A stretch of 64,000 nt of DNA from NCBI GenBank assembly GCA_036417435.1, contig CM070903.1, positions 57,698,001 to 57,762,000 of the forward strand, read 5' to 3'. Within the stretch, counting starts at the first letter, position 1; each line of letters opens with the position of its first letter. Below, piece by piece: positions 1 to 12,810 of the stretch. The position numbers and the translations under genes were made by a program. The stretch comes from Inia geoffrensis (lineage: Eukaryota > Chordata > Mammalia > Artiodactyla > Iniidae). Below the pieces are notes generated by a model. It ran no database searches. It worked only from the letters and a program-made list of their open reading frames with translations, and was not told the origin of the DNA.

Positions 1-780
1 AAAGTAGTGGTTTTTTTCCCCAGCCTTTTGGTACTGGTACTGGGACACCTCAGGCCAAGCAGCTAGCCAGGTAGACACCAGCCCCACACACTGCAGGTCA
101 GCTGCCTTAGAACCCCCTGAAACCCAGATGCCCCAGGACCTGGCCTTATCAACCAGCAGATGGACAACAGGCCCAGGACCACTGGAGCCCCACAGCCTAC
201 AGTGTCAGGAACTGGCCCATCCAACATCAGACTGGCTCCAGCCCAAAGAACTCCTGTGCCCCAGCCCTGCTCATCAACCTGTCAACACCAGGTCTAAGAA
301 ACTATGGCCCCTTCAGCCAGCCATCCCAGGGTATGGCCCCACCCACCAGTGGGTTGAAACCAGATTTGGGACACCATGGACCACACGCCAGCCATGTGAG
401 GAACTGACCTTACCCACAAGTGAGCTGACTCCAGCTCTGAGATCCCCAGGGCCCTGAAGTCAGAGATCCCAGTGCCTACCAGGAGGTGGGCACTAGCCCT
501 AGAACCCTCTGGGCCCAGACCCCATTCACTAGCAGGATAAAACCTCCTCCAAGACACCTTGGGCCCCTCAGCCAGCTGACTGGGATCTGGCCCTATTCAC
601 CAGCAGGCTGACACCAGCTTTGGGACACCATGGATCCCGCAGCTAGCCATGTCAGGAACCAGCTCCACCCACCAGCAGGCCAACTGTAGTCTGGGACCGC
701 AGGCCCCACGATCAGCCACCCTGGGACCCGACTCCAACCACCAGTGGGCCAGCACCAGCCCTCATATCCCCTGAAGCTCC
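1..780 (+). repeat. Degenerate ~70-bp monomer array in L1 5' UTR
   Basis: A core like ACCCACCAGCAGGCTGAC, usually followed by CCAGCTTTGGGACACC, recurs at about 152, 221, 273, 342, 412, 476, 524, 594, 667 and 735. Steps are mostly 64-73 bp, with two shorter ones of about 50 bp. Units are diverged but share order and composition, so this is a tandem array inside the L1 promoter region. It probably continues to the left of base 1. Tandem 5' UTR monomers act as promoters in rodent L1s; such a role here is inference. Confidence 0.72.
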
Positions 781-1075
781 ACAGCGAGCTGTCTCATGGC
801 CGAACCATGCTCAGCAACAGCTGGCAACCTCTAAACAAGGCAAGGCCTGGCAACCAGAGGGACCGGGGGTCAGCCATGCCTACCAGACCAACTGCAGTAG
901 TCAACCCACCACAACAGAAGGGCCCACACAGCCCACATAGGGGACACCCCCAGAGCATATAGCTCTGGTGACCAGAGGGGAGTGCATTGCTGGGACATGT
1001 AGGATGTCTCCTATGTAAGGCCACTTCTCCAAGATCAGGAAACATAACCAACCTACCAAATATACATAGAAATAA

Positions 1076-1968
1076 AAACAACAAATTAAGTGAAATGAGG
1101 CAACAAAGGAATATGTTCCAAATGAAGGAATAAGAGCTAAGTGAAATGGAGATAAACAATCTGCTTGATAAAGAGTTCAAGTTAATGATCGTAAAGATAC
1201 TCAGAGAACTCGGGAGAAGAATGAACGAACACAGTGAGAAGTTTAACAAAGTGTTAGAAAATATAAAGAAGAACCAAACAAAGCTGAAGAATACAATGAC
1301 TGAAATAAAAATACACTGGGAGGAATCAACAGTATATTAGATAATACAGAGGAATGGATCAGTGAACTGAAAATAAGAGCAGTGGAAATCACTCAAGTAG
1401 ACACAAAAAAAGAAAAAAGAATTTAAAAAATGAGGAGTGTTTAAGAGATGTCTGGGCAACATAAAGCACACTCACATTCACATTACAGGGGTCCCTGAAG
1501 GAGAAAAGAGAGAGAAAGGGGCAGAGAACATATTTAAAGACATAATTGCTGAAACTTCCCTAAAGTGGGAAGGGACACAAGCATCCAGGTCCAGGAATCA
1601 AAGAGAGTTCTGAACAGGGTCAACCCAAAGAGGACCACACCAAGACACATCATAATTAAAATGGAAAAAAATAAAGAGAATATTAAAAGCAGCAAGGGAA
1701 AAGCAGCACGTTTCATACAAGGGAACTCCCATAATATAATCAGCTTTCTTTTGAGCAGAAGCTTTGCTGTCCAGAAGAGAGTGGCATGACATATTTAAAA
1801 TGATGAAAGAGAAAAAAAAAAAACAAAAAACACCTACAACCAAGAATACCAAGGCTATCACTTAGATATGAAGGGGAAATGAAAAGTTTTACAGACAAGC
1901 AAAAGCTAAAATAGTTTAGCACCACAAACCAACTTTACAAGAAATGTTAAAGGGACTTCTCTAAGTGA
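1076..1968 (+). pseudogene. L1 ORF1 relic (old + strand element)
   Basis: Remnant of ORF1p, the trimeric RNA-binding chaperone of L1. The segment from 1146 translates to a lysine/glutamate-rich heptad-like stretch (EINNLLDKEFKLMIVKILRE and onward to KKNQTKLKN), typical of the coiled coil. Near 1615-1670 the frame reads NRVNPKRTTPRHIIIKM, the well-known end of the RRM region. The C-terminal domain follows to about 1968, with an A-rich slip near 1810-1827. Several stops and frame changes mean no intact protein. The start is taken from the ATG-rich region that matches the opening of ORF1 in the younger L1s (MRRQ...MKEQ); it is approximate. Confidence 0.8.
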
Positions 1969-2423
1969 AAAAGGCCACAACTATAAATATGAAAATTATT
2001 AAAGGAAAAATCTCATTGGTAAAGGCAAATATACAGTACAGGTAGTAAATCAACCACTTATAAAGGTAGTAGGAAGGTTAAGACAAAAGGAGTAAAATCA
2101 TCTATATCCACAATAAGTAGTCGAGTGATACATAAAAGGATGTAAAACATGGTGTCACAAACAGTAAACATTGGGGCAGGCAATAAAAATACAGGGTGTT
2201 AAAATGTGTTCATGCTTAGATCAGCAACTTAAAATAATTATATATATATATTTTCCTATAATAGCATGGTATATCACAAACCAAACATCTATGATACATA
2301 GACAAAAAAGAGAAAGGTATCCAAGTATAACAATAAAGATAGTCATTAAATCACAAGGGAAGATAGCAAAAGAAGAAAGGAACAAAACGGAACTATAGAA
2401 ACAACCAGAAAACAGTTAGCAAA

Positions 2424-5400
2424 ATGACAATAACATACTATCAATAATTACTTTAAATGTAAATGGACTAAATGCGCCAGTCAAAATAAATAGAGTGGCT
2501 GAATGAATACTAAAAGAAGACACATATATGTATGCTGCCTATAAGAGACTCACTTCAGGTCCAAATACACACAGAGACTGAAGTGAGAGGATGGAAAGTT
2601 ATTCTATGCAAGTGGAAACAAAAAGAAAGCTGGGTAACAATACTTATATCAGACAAAATAAACTTTAAAACAAAGAGTATAACAAAGACAAAGAAGGACA
2701 TTATGTAATGATCAAGGGATTGATCCAAGAAGAAGATATAACAACTGTAAATACATATGCACTCAATACAGGAGCACCTAAGTACATAAAGCAAATATTA
2801 ACAGACATAAAGAGAGAAATTGACAGTAACACAGTAATAATAGGGGATTTTTAACACCAACTTACAACAAGGAACAGATTATCCAGACAGAAAATTAAAG
2901 GTAACACTGGCCTTAAAGGAAAAATTAGATCATATGGCTTAATAGATATCAATAGAACGTTCCATCCAAAAGCAACAGAATATGCATTCTTTCCAAGTGC
3001 ATATAACATTCTCTAGAATAGATAACATGCTAGTCCACAAAACAAGCCTCAGTGAATTTAAGAGAATTGAAATCATACTGAACATGTTTTCTGACTACAA
3101 TGCTGTGAGATAAGAAATCAACTATAAGGAAAAGAAAACTTCAAAAAACAAAAACATGTTGAGGCGAAACAATATGTTATTAAAGGACCAATGGCTCACT
3201 GAAGAATTCAAAGAGGAAATTAAAAATTACCTGGAGACAAATGAAAATGAAAACACAACAATCCAGATTCTCTGGGGTACAGTAAAAGTATTTCTAAGAG
3301 GGTAGTTTATAGTGATACAAGCCTACCTCAGGAAACAAGAAATATCTCAAATAATCTAATCATATATTTAAAGAAACTAGAAAGAGAACAAACAAAACCC
3401 AATGTGAGTAGAAGGAAAGAAGTCATAAAGATCAGAGCAGATATAGATAAAGACTGAAAAATAATACAAAAGATGAATGAAACTAAGGGCTGGTTCTTTG
3501 AAAATATTTTTAAAAAATTGATACACCTTTAGCCAGTATCATCTAGAAAAAGAGAATGCCCAAATAAATAAAATCAGACATGAAAAAGAAGTTAAAACTG
3601 ACATCACAGAAATACAAAAGATTATAAGTGATTGCTATGAACAATTATATACCAATAAAATGGACAACCTAGAAGAAATGAACAAATTCCCAGAAATGTA
3701 GAATCTCCCAAGACTGAATCAGGAAGAAATAGAAAATATGAACAGACCAATCAGCAGTAGTGAAGTTGAATTGGTAATGAAAAAACTCCCCAAAAAACAA
3801 GAGTTCAGGACCAGACAGCTTCACAGGTGAGTTCTACCAAACATTTAGAGAAGAGTTAACACCCATCCTTCTCAAACTATTCCAGAAATTTACAGAGGAA
3901 GGAATGCTTTTGAACTCATTTGACAAAGCCAGCATCATCCTGATACCAAAAGCAGACAAAGATATTAAAGAAAAAGACAGTTACAGGCCAATATCACTGA
4001 TGAACATAAATGTAAAAATCCTCAATAAAATATAAGAAGCTGAATTCAACAATGCTTTAAAAGGATCATACACCATAATCAAGTGGGATTTATCCCAGGG
4101 TTGCAAGGATGGTTCAGTATCCACAAATCAATCAATGTGATATACCACATTAACAAATTGAAGGATAAAAATCCCACAATCATCTCAATAGATGCAGAAA
4201 AAACTTTTGACAAAATTCAACAGTGATTTATGACAAAAATTCTAAGCAAAGTGGGTATAGAGGGAACATACCTCAACATAATAAAGGCCATATATGACAA
4301 GGCCACAGCTAACATCATACTAATGTTGAAAAGAGAAAGGAAATCTTTAAGATCAGGAACAAGACAAGGATTCCCACCCTCACCACTTTAATTCAATCAA
4401 TGTAATGCTGGAAGTCCTAAAGCATCAGTCAGACAAGAAAAAGAAGTAAAAGTCATCCAAATTGGTATGGAAGAAGTAAACTGTCACTGTTTGCAGATAA
4501 CATGATACTATACATAGAAAGTCCTAAATATGCCACCAAAAAATAGCAGAACTCATCAGTGATTTTGGTAAAGATGCAGAATACAAAATTAATAAACAGA
4601 AATATGTTGCATTTCTATATACTATTAGAACTATCAGAAAGAGAAATTGAAAAACAGTCCCATTTACCATCACATAAAAAGAGTAAAGTACCTAGGAATA
4701 AATCTAATTAAGGAGATGAAAACTCTGTCCTCTAAAAACTATATGATATTGATGTAAGAAATTAAAGACAACACAACGAGATGGAAACATATACCTCGCT
4801 CATGGATTGGAAAAATTAGTATTATTAAAGTGACCATACTACTGAAGACGGCCTACAGGTTCAATGCAATCCTTATAAAGATACCAAGGGCATTTTTCAC
4901 AGAACTAGAACAAATAATTCTAAAATTTATATAAAAACACAGAAGACCTTGAATAGCCAAAACAATCTTGAGCAAAAAAGAACAAACTGGAGGTTTCATG
5001 CACCCTGATTTCCAACTATACTACAAAGCTACAATAATCAAAACAATATTGTACTTGCACAAAAACAGACACATAGACCAATGGGACAGAATAGAGAGCA
5101 CAGAAATTAGCCCACACTTATATGGGCAATTAATCTACAACAAAGGAGGCAAGAATACAAAATGGGGAAAAGATAGCCTCTGCAATAAATGGTGCTGAGA
5201 AAACTGGACAGCTACCTGAAAAAGAATTAAACTGGACTACTTTCTCACGCCATATACAAAAGTAAAGTCAAAATGGATTAAATACCTAAATGTAAGACCT
5301 AAAATTATAAAACTTCTAGAATAAAACAGGCAGTGTACTCTTTGACATCATCTTAGTGATATTTTTTGCATACGTCTACCCAGGCAAGGGACACAAAAGC

Positions 5401-6174
5401 AAAAATAAATAAATGGGACTACATCAAACTAGAAAGCTTTTGCACAGCAAAGAAAACTACTAACAAAATGTATGGGAGACTATATTTTCAAATTATATAT
5501 CTGATAAGGGCTTAATATCCAAAATATACAGAGAACTCATACAGCTCAACATCATGAAAACAAACAATGGAATTAAAAAAAGGGAAGACCTGAATAGACA
5601 TTTTCCTGAAGAAGATATACAGATGGCCAACAGACACATGAAAAGATGCTCAACATCACTAATCATCAGGGAAATGCAAGTCAAAACCACAATGAGATAT
5701 CATCACACACCTGTCTGAATGCTTGTTATCAAACAGAAAACAAATACCAAGTGTTGGCAAGGATATGGTGAAAGGGGAATCCTTGTGCACAGTTGTTAAT
5801 GTAAACTGGTGTAGCCACAGTGGAAGACATTTCCTCAAAAAATTAGAAATAGTGCTACCATATGACCCCACAATTTCATTCCTGAGTATTTATCCAGAGA
5901 AAATGAAAACACTAATTTGAAAATATATATGCACCTATGTGTTCACTACAACATTATGTGAAATAGCCAAGATATGGAAGCAACCTCAGTGTCCATCAAC
6001 AGAAGAATAGATAAAGGAGGTACATATAAAATGGAATATTACTCAGCCATAAAAAGGGATAAAATCTTGCCATTTGCATCAACATGGATTAACTTAGAGG
6101 GTATTATGCTAAGTGAAATAATTCAGACATAGAAAGAAAAATAGTATATGATTTCACTTTTATGTGGAATCTAA
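2424..6174 (+). pseudogene. L1 ORF2 relic: endonuclease-RT (old + strand element)
   Basis: Remnant of ORF2p. The ATG at 2424 is followed, after a frame change, by SIITLNVNGLNAP, the first endonuclease motif. The RT catalytic box lies at 4490-4516 and reads FADNMILYIES, so the second catalytic aspartate is asparagine (codon 4499-4501). The C-terminal part ([13 protein letters not shown], about 6030-6060) and the terminal LCGI-stop equivalent at 6161-6174 are recognisable. Dozens of stops and indels are present. The ORF is roughly full length at 3.75 kb, compared with 3.8 kb for intact mammalian ORF2. The protein would be dead even without the stops. Confidence 0.88.
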
Positions 6175-6906
6175 AAACAAAACAAATGAACAAACATAAC
6201 AAAACAGAAACAGAGTTGTAGATACAGAGAAGAAACAAGTGGTTGCTAAAGAAGAAGAGGGGGTGTGGTGGAGGAGAATAATAGGTGAGGAAGATTAAGA
6301 AGTAAAAACTTCCAGTTGAAAAATAAATGAGTCACCAGTATGAAATGTATAGTGTGGGGAATATAGTCAATGATTAGGTAGTATCTTTGTATGGTGGCAA
6401 ATGGTAATTAGACTTAGTGTGGTGATCATTTTGAAATATATAGAATTATTGAATCACTATGTTGTGTAATGGGAACTAACATGGTGTTGTAGGCCAATTA
6501 TGCTTCAAAAGCAAACAAGCAAACTCATAGAAAAAGAGATCAGATTTGTGATTACCAGAGGCAGGGATAGGAGGAGGGGTAATTGGACAAACGTAGTCAA
6601 AAGGTATAAACTTCCAGTTATAAGATAAGTAAGGGGTGTAATATACAACATGATAAATATGATTAACACTGCTGTATGTTGTATATGAAGTTAAGAGAGT
6701 AGATCCTAAGAGTTCTCATCTCAAGGGAAAAATATTTTTTTCTACTGCTTTAATTTTGTATCTGTATTAGCTGATGGATGTTCACTAAACTTATTGTGAT
6801 AATCATTTCATGATGTATGTAAGGCAAATCATTATGCTGTATACCTTAAACTTACAAGTGCTGTATGTCAATTATATCTCAATAAAACTGGAAGAAATAA
6901 AAAAGT

Positions 6907-7685
6907 GGGAGTTTTGGTTTGTTTCTTTGTTTTCTTACCCTTGAATAGAAACCAAACAGATAAGGAACCCAAAATAACACTACCCCCCATTTCAATCAAT
7001 CTCATATAAATTTTTCCTGCACTGCCCTTTTGCAAGTTGTCTAGGATGGCCTGGCATCAGCTGTTGCTGATGATTAAGTGCCTAGTTGAAGAATTGCCAT
7101 GCTTGGGCCTGAATTCTATGCAAGGAAGGCACATTTTCTTTCAGGAGGAATAGAGGGAAGCAAACAAGTTTGTTTGGGATAACTTCAACACTGCCAGTGA
7201 ATTTTACTCCAATTTTATTCCCATCAATATTTTCAGTTATTGAAAATAGTAAGTATACATTCATTTACTCAATAAGTATATTTTAAGTGACTACCGTGTA
7301 CCCCATGCATTTCAATTTATGTTTATTTTACCACCCATCCCACTCACAATTACTGATACACCTTATAAAAATTAGAACAGTCTTAAATAGTTCTTATGTT
7401 TAATTTCTAATTAAAAATGAACTCATTATTAATCAGTGCCAATATTAAAAAGCTTTTTTTTGTTATGTATAACTTGAAAATTCCTAGAGTTGTAATTAGA
7501 AATAACAGTAATTTGCTCTACTTTTCAGAGAGGGAGTATAGGTTACAAAACATTCAGTTGAATTGATTCCTGTGGAAAATTAATTTTTTGATTACAAATG
7601 GTTGGATCAAATGGAATCTTTTATAATTGTATACATCACAGTATGCCTCCATAACATTTGGCCTTTTGATAACTCTCAAGCAAAT
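6907..7685. other. No gene or repeat recognised
   Basis: Ordinary AT-rich sequence between the L1 3' end and a SINE. I see no ORF with a coding look and no familiar repeat. Confidence 0.5.
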
Positions 7686-7694
7686 CCTCTGCTC

Positions 7695-7902
7695 TTTTTT
7701 TTTTTTTTTTTGCGGTACGCGGGCCTCTCACTGTTGTGGCCTCTCCCGTTGCAGAGCACAGGCTCCGGACACGCAGGCTCAGCAGCCATGGCTCACGGGC
7801 CCAGCTGCTCCGCGGCATGTGGGATCTTCCTGGACCGGGGCACAAACCCGTGTCCCCTGCATCGGCAGGTGGACTCTCAACCACTGCGCCACCAGGGAAC
7901 CC
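7695..7902 (-). mobile_element. CHR-2-type tRNA-derived SINE
   Basis: The poly(T) at 7695-7711 is the A-tail of a minus-strand SINE whose body follows and ends at CCACCAGGGAACCC. Imperfect TSDs CCTCTGCTC (7686-7694) and CCTCTGCCC (7902-7910) flank it. The 5' part is tRNA-related and carries pol III A/B-box-like sequence. Elements of this type are abundant in cetaceans. The single TSD mismatch suggests moderate age. Confidence 0.95.
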
Positions 7903-7910
7903 CTCTGCCC

Positions 7911-9080
7911 AACTCTTAATGGACTTTAGGAGAATTCACTACTTAAAAGAATGTAAAACTCTTTCTTCCTTTTGAGTGTTCATATGACAGTGCAATGTGG
8001 AAAGACAGCAATTCCATTGATATTTGATATAAGAGGATAAGAGATTGAAAAATCCTACCCTGTAAATAGTGAGGACATATTTTATAAGCTTTTGGGGAGG
8101 TGAGGGGAGCGTTCAGATAGTGGGTGGGAAACTGAGATGAGGAAGTGGAGTAAAATTTTTTGCACTACAAAAGTCTCAGTATTTATTCAGCTTTCCATGT
8201 CCTATTTAGCTTTACTTCCTCTTTTGTGTTCAGCAGTTTATAGGTAATGATGATAGATAAGGTTTTGAGACTATCTCCGAAGCCTGACCTTACTGGCAAG
8301 TTGTTCAGAAAACCCACAGTACACTTTCTTTCAGGCATAGCATGGAGGATCAAATCACATTTTAATCTCCTGTTTCTGGAATATTTCAGCTGGAGGGCAG
8401 AGAACAGTTACATTGTTCTTCTCTGTGACAGCTTTATGTGTTCTTTAGAGGATGATGAGCAGTATTTCTTTTCTTCTCTTTTCTTTATTCCTTTATATGC
8501 CAGCTTTCAAAACTTCACAGTTGAAATATGTGACTTGTCACATCCCATCACTAATGATATCCTCCCATTGAATGTGGGACATAGCTAGTCATACTTCTTA
8601 AGTGGATTCTGACCTGAAGGATAAAACAATCACTTTAAGTTCGTCTTTTGTGGTGCTCATATGAACTAGTTGGAATTCAGTCCTGCTGGGTGTGTTTCAA
8701 AGACACTGTCGATTGTAAACACTCATCTTTATTTGCCATGTAAATGGATATTTGGAAAACCACATGTATGCATGATATCTGTATATCAATGTATCTGTGT
8801 ATGTTCTTTCAGGTGATATATCAGTCAGAGAGTAACACATTATAAATCAAGGGCTAAACTTTGTGAAACAAAGCGATTACTTGGAGCCAGAGTAATAAGG
8901 AAGATTTAGAGAAGAAATAGATTAAGGGTAAATCCTTGAACAATAGAATTATTTATTCTGAGAATGAGGGCACAAACCAAGTGTGAGAGTGGGATTAATT
9001 AGACTATATTTCTGAAGCCATGAGAAGATTGTCCTAATTTCCAAGAAGTGGTGCAGTGAAAACAGGGCCTATCTTCATCT
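7911..9080. other. No gene or repeat recognised
   Basis: Non-repetitive by eye. One ATG-initiated ORF of 113 codons (8247-8588) has no recognisable domain and is treated as chance. Confidence 0.45.
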
Positions 9081-9084
9081 AGTT

Positions 9085-9175
9085 ATCATTTTACTTCCCA
9101 CACCCAGAGTGAGGCCTATGGTAAAATAGACTCTCGAGATATTTGTTAAATGAATGAATGGATGTAATTCAAGTA
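9085..9175 (+). repeat. L2-like 3' end fragment
   Basis: Reads AGGCCTATGGTAAAATAG then ATTTGTTAAATGAATGAATG, the typical degraded L2 3' end (…AATAAATATTTGTTGAATGAATG). Short and diverged. Confidence 0.5.
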
Positions 9176-9905
9176 AGTGAAAAGCCAAAGATAAGACCAG
9201 GTGGGTCAAGATTATATTCTGACCACCTTTAGATAAATATTTGACTTTGTAAGAGACGCTTGTAAGTCATTTCATCCAGCTGACCACTTGCCCTTTTCCG
9301 CCTGACAGGCAGATATACTAGTGACTTGATGTTCAATCCACTTTTCATCTACAGTCTTACAGCCTCAAGCAGATAATGCCATTTTGCCATGATGAGAATC
9401 ATGTACAAACTAGTGTTTTCTTTGATTGAACTTTTGAGTTGAGATGTTACTGATATCCAGAGCTTAGAGCAAAATCTAAAAAGAAGCTGAAAAGACATGA
9501 AAAAAAAAAAAGACCCTTGTACAAGACATTTTTTATTGGCCTTTGCTTCACACATCCTCTCACAGCAAAAACATGCTTAGAAGCCAAATTGTCGCTTCAT
9601 CAGGAGAGAGTTTTGTTAGCTAGGAGAGCACCAGGCAGGTCAATAGAAATATACTGTAAGCTGACTGGCACTCTGACCCATGTCTACATTTCATAGTCAA
9701 GGCAAGTGTGGAAGCAGAGTTGAGTTTCTCTGATTCAGGTGACACAGATAATATTACATCTGCCTTAATCTTTGTAAAATTTAGCAGCTCACAAGAAGAA
9801 GATTACTATAATAGGTCCTTAACTGTTCCCTACCCATATGTTGGATCTGTCCCCAGCGTGTTGTCAGGTGCATGGTTAGAAAAGGAGAATGTGATCACAT
9901 TGGCC
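9176..9905. other. No gene or repeat recognised
   Basis: No familiar repeat. A 12-A run at about 9500-9511 is the only low-complexity tract. Confidence 0.4.
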
Positions 9906-10425
9906 TCACTTGAAATCCTTCAACCTATCCCTGTGGCTTTCAGTGTAACATCCAAAGTCATTAGAACAGAGTACGAAACCCATCAGGCAGCTCACATTCC
10001 CCTTCCCTCGTTTCCTTTTTGAGATTGTATTGAGTACCCACTGTATGCCAGGAACTAGGCTCATTGCCAAGGAGCCAACTATGAAAAAGGAATATAGACT
10101 TGCAGGGTCATTTTCCCCTGCTTCTCAGCCCTAATCTCAAAAATGTTTAACTGGGCCTTTTTGCACAATAATCACTGTGCCTGCCTCTTCTCCTCCCCAG
10201 TTTTTGCTTGATTCCTACTTGTTCTTAAAAATCCACCTGGACCCCAGCCCTCCTCTCCCTCTCTAGGACCTGCAGGCCTGCATTTCCACTGCACACCGTG
10301 TTTTCCTCTCTCGTAGCCCTTGTGTGACGTGCTTTTCTCTGAGAAGAAAGCCTGTGGTTTTCATCTTTCCCTCCAGCAACTTGCGTGATGTCTACCACAT
10401 AGCAGGTACTTAATAAACCTTAGTT
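9906..10425 (+). repeat. L2 LINE 3' relic, interrupted
   Basis: Pieces appear in L2 order: CTTGAAATCCTTCAACC-type start, C-rich middle (10160-10330), then CATAGCAGGTACTTAATAAA near the end, the hallmark of the L2 terminus. Around 10020-10115 a block starting TATTGAGTACCCACTGTATG seems to be a separate ancient insertion. Divergence is high, so the boundaries are rough. Confidence 0.55.
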
Positions 10426-11265
10426 ACCCTCTTCTATTATCTTTGAACTTTCTTGATCAAATCTTATTTTTTCAGATGATTACTTTGATGGTGTGGATTT
10501 TATTCATTCATTTGGCAAACATTTCTTAAGAATCTAGTTGGTGTCAGTTATTACACAGGCACAGTTCATTCTCAATTTCTCCAGCAACAATAGTGTTGAA
10601 GAACTGGAAACTCAGGTATAATATTGTCAGACTTACAGTTCCTATGTGGCAAAAATGCTTCTCTAACTCAGATCTCCGTGACTCTAAAACCCAAGTTCCT
10701 CTTTTATGCCAAGCTTTTTCTTTGAGGATAAAGTACCATTTTATGTACATTTTATACAGCAAATACAATTATACTACAGTTTAAATTCTGTCATCACAAA
10801 CTCCTGAAGACCTTCAAATTCACTTATCACTTGATCATAACGACCATATTGTTAAAAATCCCTTTTACAGTCAGGATTGAACATAAGAAGATAGTCACTG
10901 AGGACTTTTTTGTTTTTCTATTTTTCAACAAATTATCAGATGGAAAAACAAAATAATTTTTTGCACTCAATGCAGGAAGGAGAAAGGTTCAACGTGAACT
11001 ATACTCTCCTCCCCTACACTTGTGGATTGAATGTACTAGTGCTGGTTTGTTTAGAGGAGCTGTTTCAAATTTCTTTCTTCAATCATTCCTCTAATAGGGG
11101 CTTAGGGAAAGATTATTTCCCCTGTTTCATCTCCCTGTTATAAATTTTATATAAATGCAGGAGCTTGCTTGGTCTATATGTACTGTGGAAACAAGAATGG
11201 ATGATCAGGGGCTGAGGCTAACAGAGAAAAGAGTTAAGCTACAGCTGATTGTTACCAGCGTTTAT
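10426..11265. other. No gene or repeat recognised
   Basis: AT-rich DNA without a recognised repeat or coding region. Confidence 0.4.
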
Positions 11266-11269
11266 ATAG

Positions 11270-11755
11270 CAGATCAAAGATGGCTGCAAATTCTTTGACA
11301 TTCTTTCCATGGAGAAGTGAGGTTATTTTTTGAATTTGAGCAGACTCTGATTGCTTTGACTGATGTCATATTGTAGATATGACACAATGCTGCTTTCTAG
11401 CACCAGACCTTAATACATCGATAGCTGTTACTTTCTCTCTCTTGGAACTCTCACTCTGGATCCCTGATTTACCATGTAAGAATCCTAACATGGTGACCAT
11501 GAAAAGAGCATGACTACATGAAGGGGGAAAGGGGCCAAGTCTTCCAGATTTATTTAAAAGGAGCCAGGCTTGAACCTCCCAGACCAGACCAACCACCAGC
11601 TGAATATTACTGAGTGACTGCAGTTGATGCTACAATCTTCTGGGAACAGAACAGCCTTCCAGATGAGTCTCTTCTGAATTCTTAAACTGTGTTAATCCAC
11701 TAAAGTTTGGGGTAGTTTGTTGACCATAATATGTAATTAGAACAGTTTGTACCTA
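11270..11755 (+). repeat. Ancient dispersed repeat, class unsure (copy A)
   Basis: Contains TCTGATTGCTTTGACTGATG, a TCTCTCTTGGAACTCTCAC block, ACCATGTAAGAATCC, and an end near AGTTTGGGGTAGTTTGTTGA. The same order of blocks recurs at 36385-37270 and 38590-38845. I recognise it as a widespread mammalian repeat, probably an LTR of MaLR/ERVL type, but I cannot assign the family from memory. Confidence 0.5.
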
Positions 11756-12039
11756 GTCATCAATTAACAGTTAACTTTAAATGATTCCACGTCCACTGTA
11801 GGACTCACTGAGGCTAGCTAGATATATTGCACCTTCCTCCTCTCCGTTGGTCGTGCCACCGTAATATATATGCTAGCAAAAGGGGAAGATGTGGGTTATC
11901 GTATATTGTTTTTTAAATCTGTCTAACGGATGGCAAACACTGATATTTATTTACGGCGTGAAATTTTCCAGATCACACTTACGTTCATTTTCTCTCAATA
12001 TTCTTATCATATGTCTAGTAAGGTGGTTTGCCAAGTCTG

Positions 12040-12118
12040 GATTATGCCATCTTGCAGATGGTGAAGCTCAGGCACAGGCCCTGATTACTTCTCTGCAGTC
12101 ACATAGCTAAGGTTCTCA
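12040..12118 (-). repeat. MIR fragment
   Basis: Reads CCATCTTGCAGATGGTGAAG then CACATAGCTAAG, the reverse complement of the MIR core. Short and old. Confidence 0.5.
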
Positions 12119-12189
12119 AAGCACACTGTATTTTTTCCTTGCATACGTCTCAAATTTAATTACAATTAAGGTGATCATCTGCTAAATAT

Positions 12190-12330
12190 CTGTCATACCA
12201 ACTAGACTTTAAGCTCCAAAAGGTCAATGAGCTTCTCTGTTTTGTTTATCACTCCATACTTAGAACTTAGCCTGTTGCCTGACAGGAAATACTCAGTATT
12301 AGTTAAATGAATAAATTAATGAAGAATGGC
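12190..12330 (+). repeat. L2-like 3' end fragment
   Basis: ACTTTAAGCTCC, a spacer, then GAAATACTCAGTATTAGTTAAATGAATAAA follow the L2 3' end pattern. A possible MIR scrap follows at 12335-12405 (CAAACCTAGGTTTCCCTATT). Confidence 0.5.
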
Positions 12331-12419
12331 AGAGCTCTGACTCAAACCTAGGTTTCCCTATTCAGAAGGGCAGTCTCTTTCCATCATACCAATTAGTGAT
12401 GAGAGGGCACGAGTCATTT

Positions 12420-12810
12420 AGGAATTTCAGTCAAAGTACACAGCCATCAGCCACACTTTCCTCTTCCCCTCCTCCCTTTTTCACCAGGGCATTTCTTTAT
12501 GCAGGAAATGTGAGTTTTGAAAAATTTTCTTAGTAATTCTGATATATTTCCTGTTGAGAACTAAGACACAAACTATTATTATTCTTCCTCTTAAATTACA
12601 TGTTGTTACATATGAGGAAATGCTCTGAGAAAATAGAGTGGTTTTCTACTTGGAAAGAAATACTCGAAAGCTGAGGAATCTACCTTCATGATTAAATGAA
12701 TGGAAGATTGAGGGCACAGGGAGAATCTGAGTTAACCAATCATCAGTGGCATGAGAAGACAGTTCACTTTTAGGCATTTCAGCATGTCTTAGCTAATGTA
12801 GCTCCCATAA
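12420..12810. other. No gene or repeat recognised
   Basis: Nothing familiar seen. Confidence 0.4.

Larger units (their letters stand above)
1..6906 (+). mobile_element. Old near-full-length L1 (LINE-1), 5' edge outside window
   Basis: A LINE-1 retrotransposon read 5' to 3' on the + strand: GC-rich 5' UTR (1 to about 1050), ORF1 relic, inter-ORF spacer (about 1970-2420), ORF2 relic (2424-6174) and an AT-rich 3' UTR (6175-6906) that ends with an AATAAA-like signal just before 6900. Many stops and frameshifts break both ORFs, so the copy is old; its 3' UTR looks like the L1MA group by memory, which is an inference. The 5' UTR resembles that of the old minus-strand L1 at 51604-58327, not that of the two younger L1s. 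The left boundary and left TSD lie outside the window, and no right TSD can be assigned. Confidence 0.93.

Noticed and set aside
7602..7929. Several overlapping frames with SHCCGLSRC-like peptides, repeated near 17.5, 24.4, 44.6, 45.9 and 48.5 kb
   Set aside because: All are translations of CHR-2 SINE copies, not a protein family.
8247..8588. ATG-initiated 113-codon ORF in unique DNA
   Set aside because: No recognisable domain, no splice or promoter context, and a length expected by chance in 64 kb.
9708..10022. 104-codon open frame
   Set aside because: Opens with GTG and overlaps an L2 relic.
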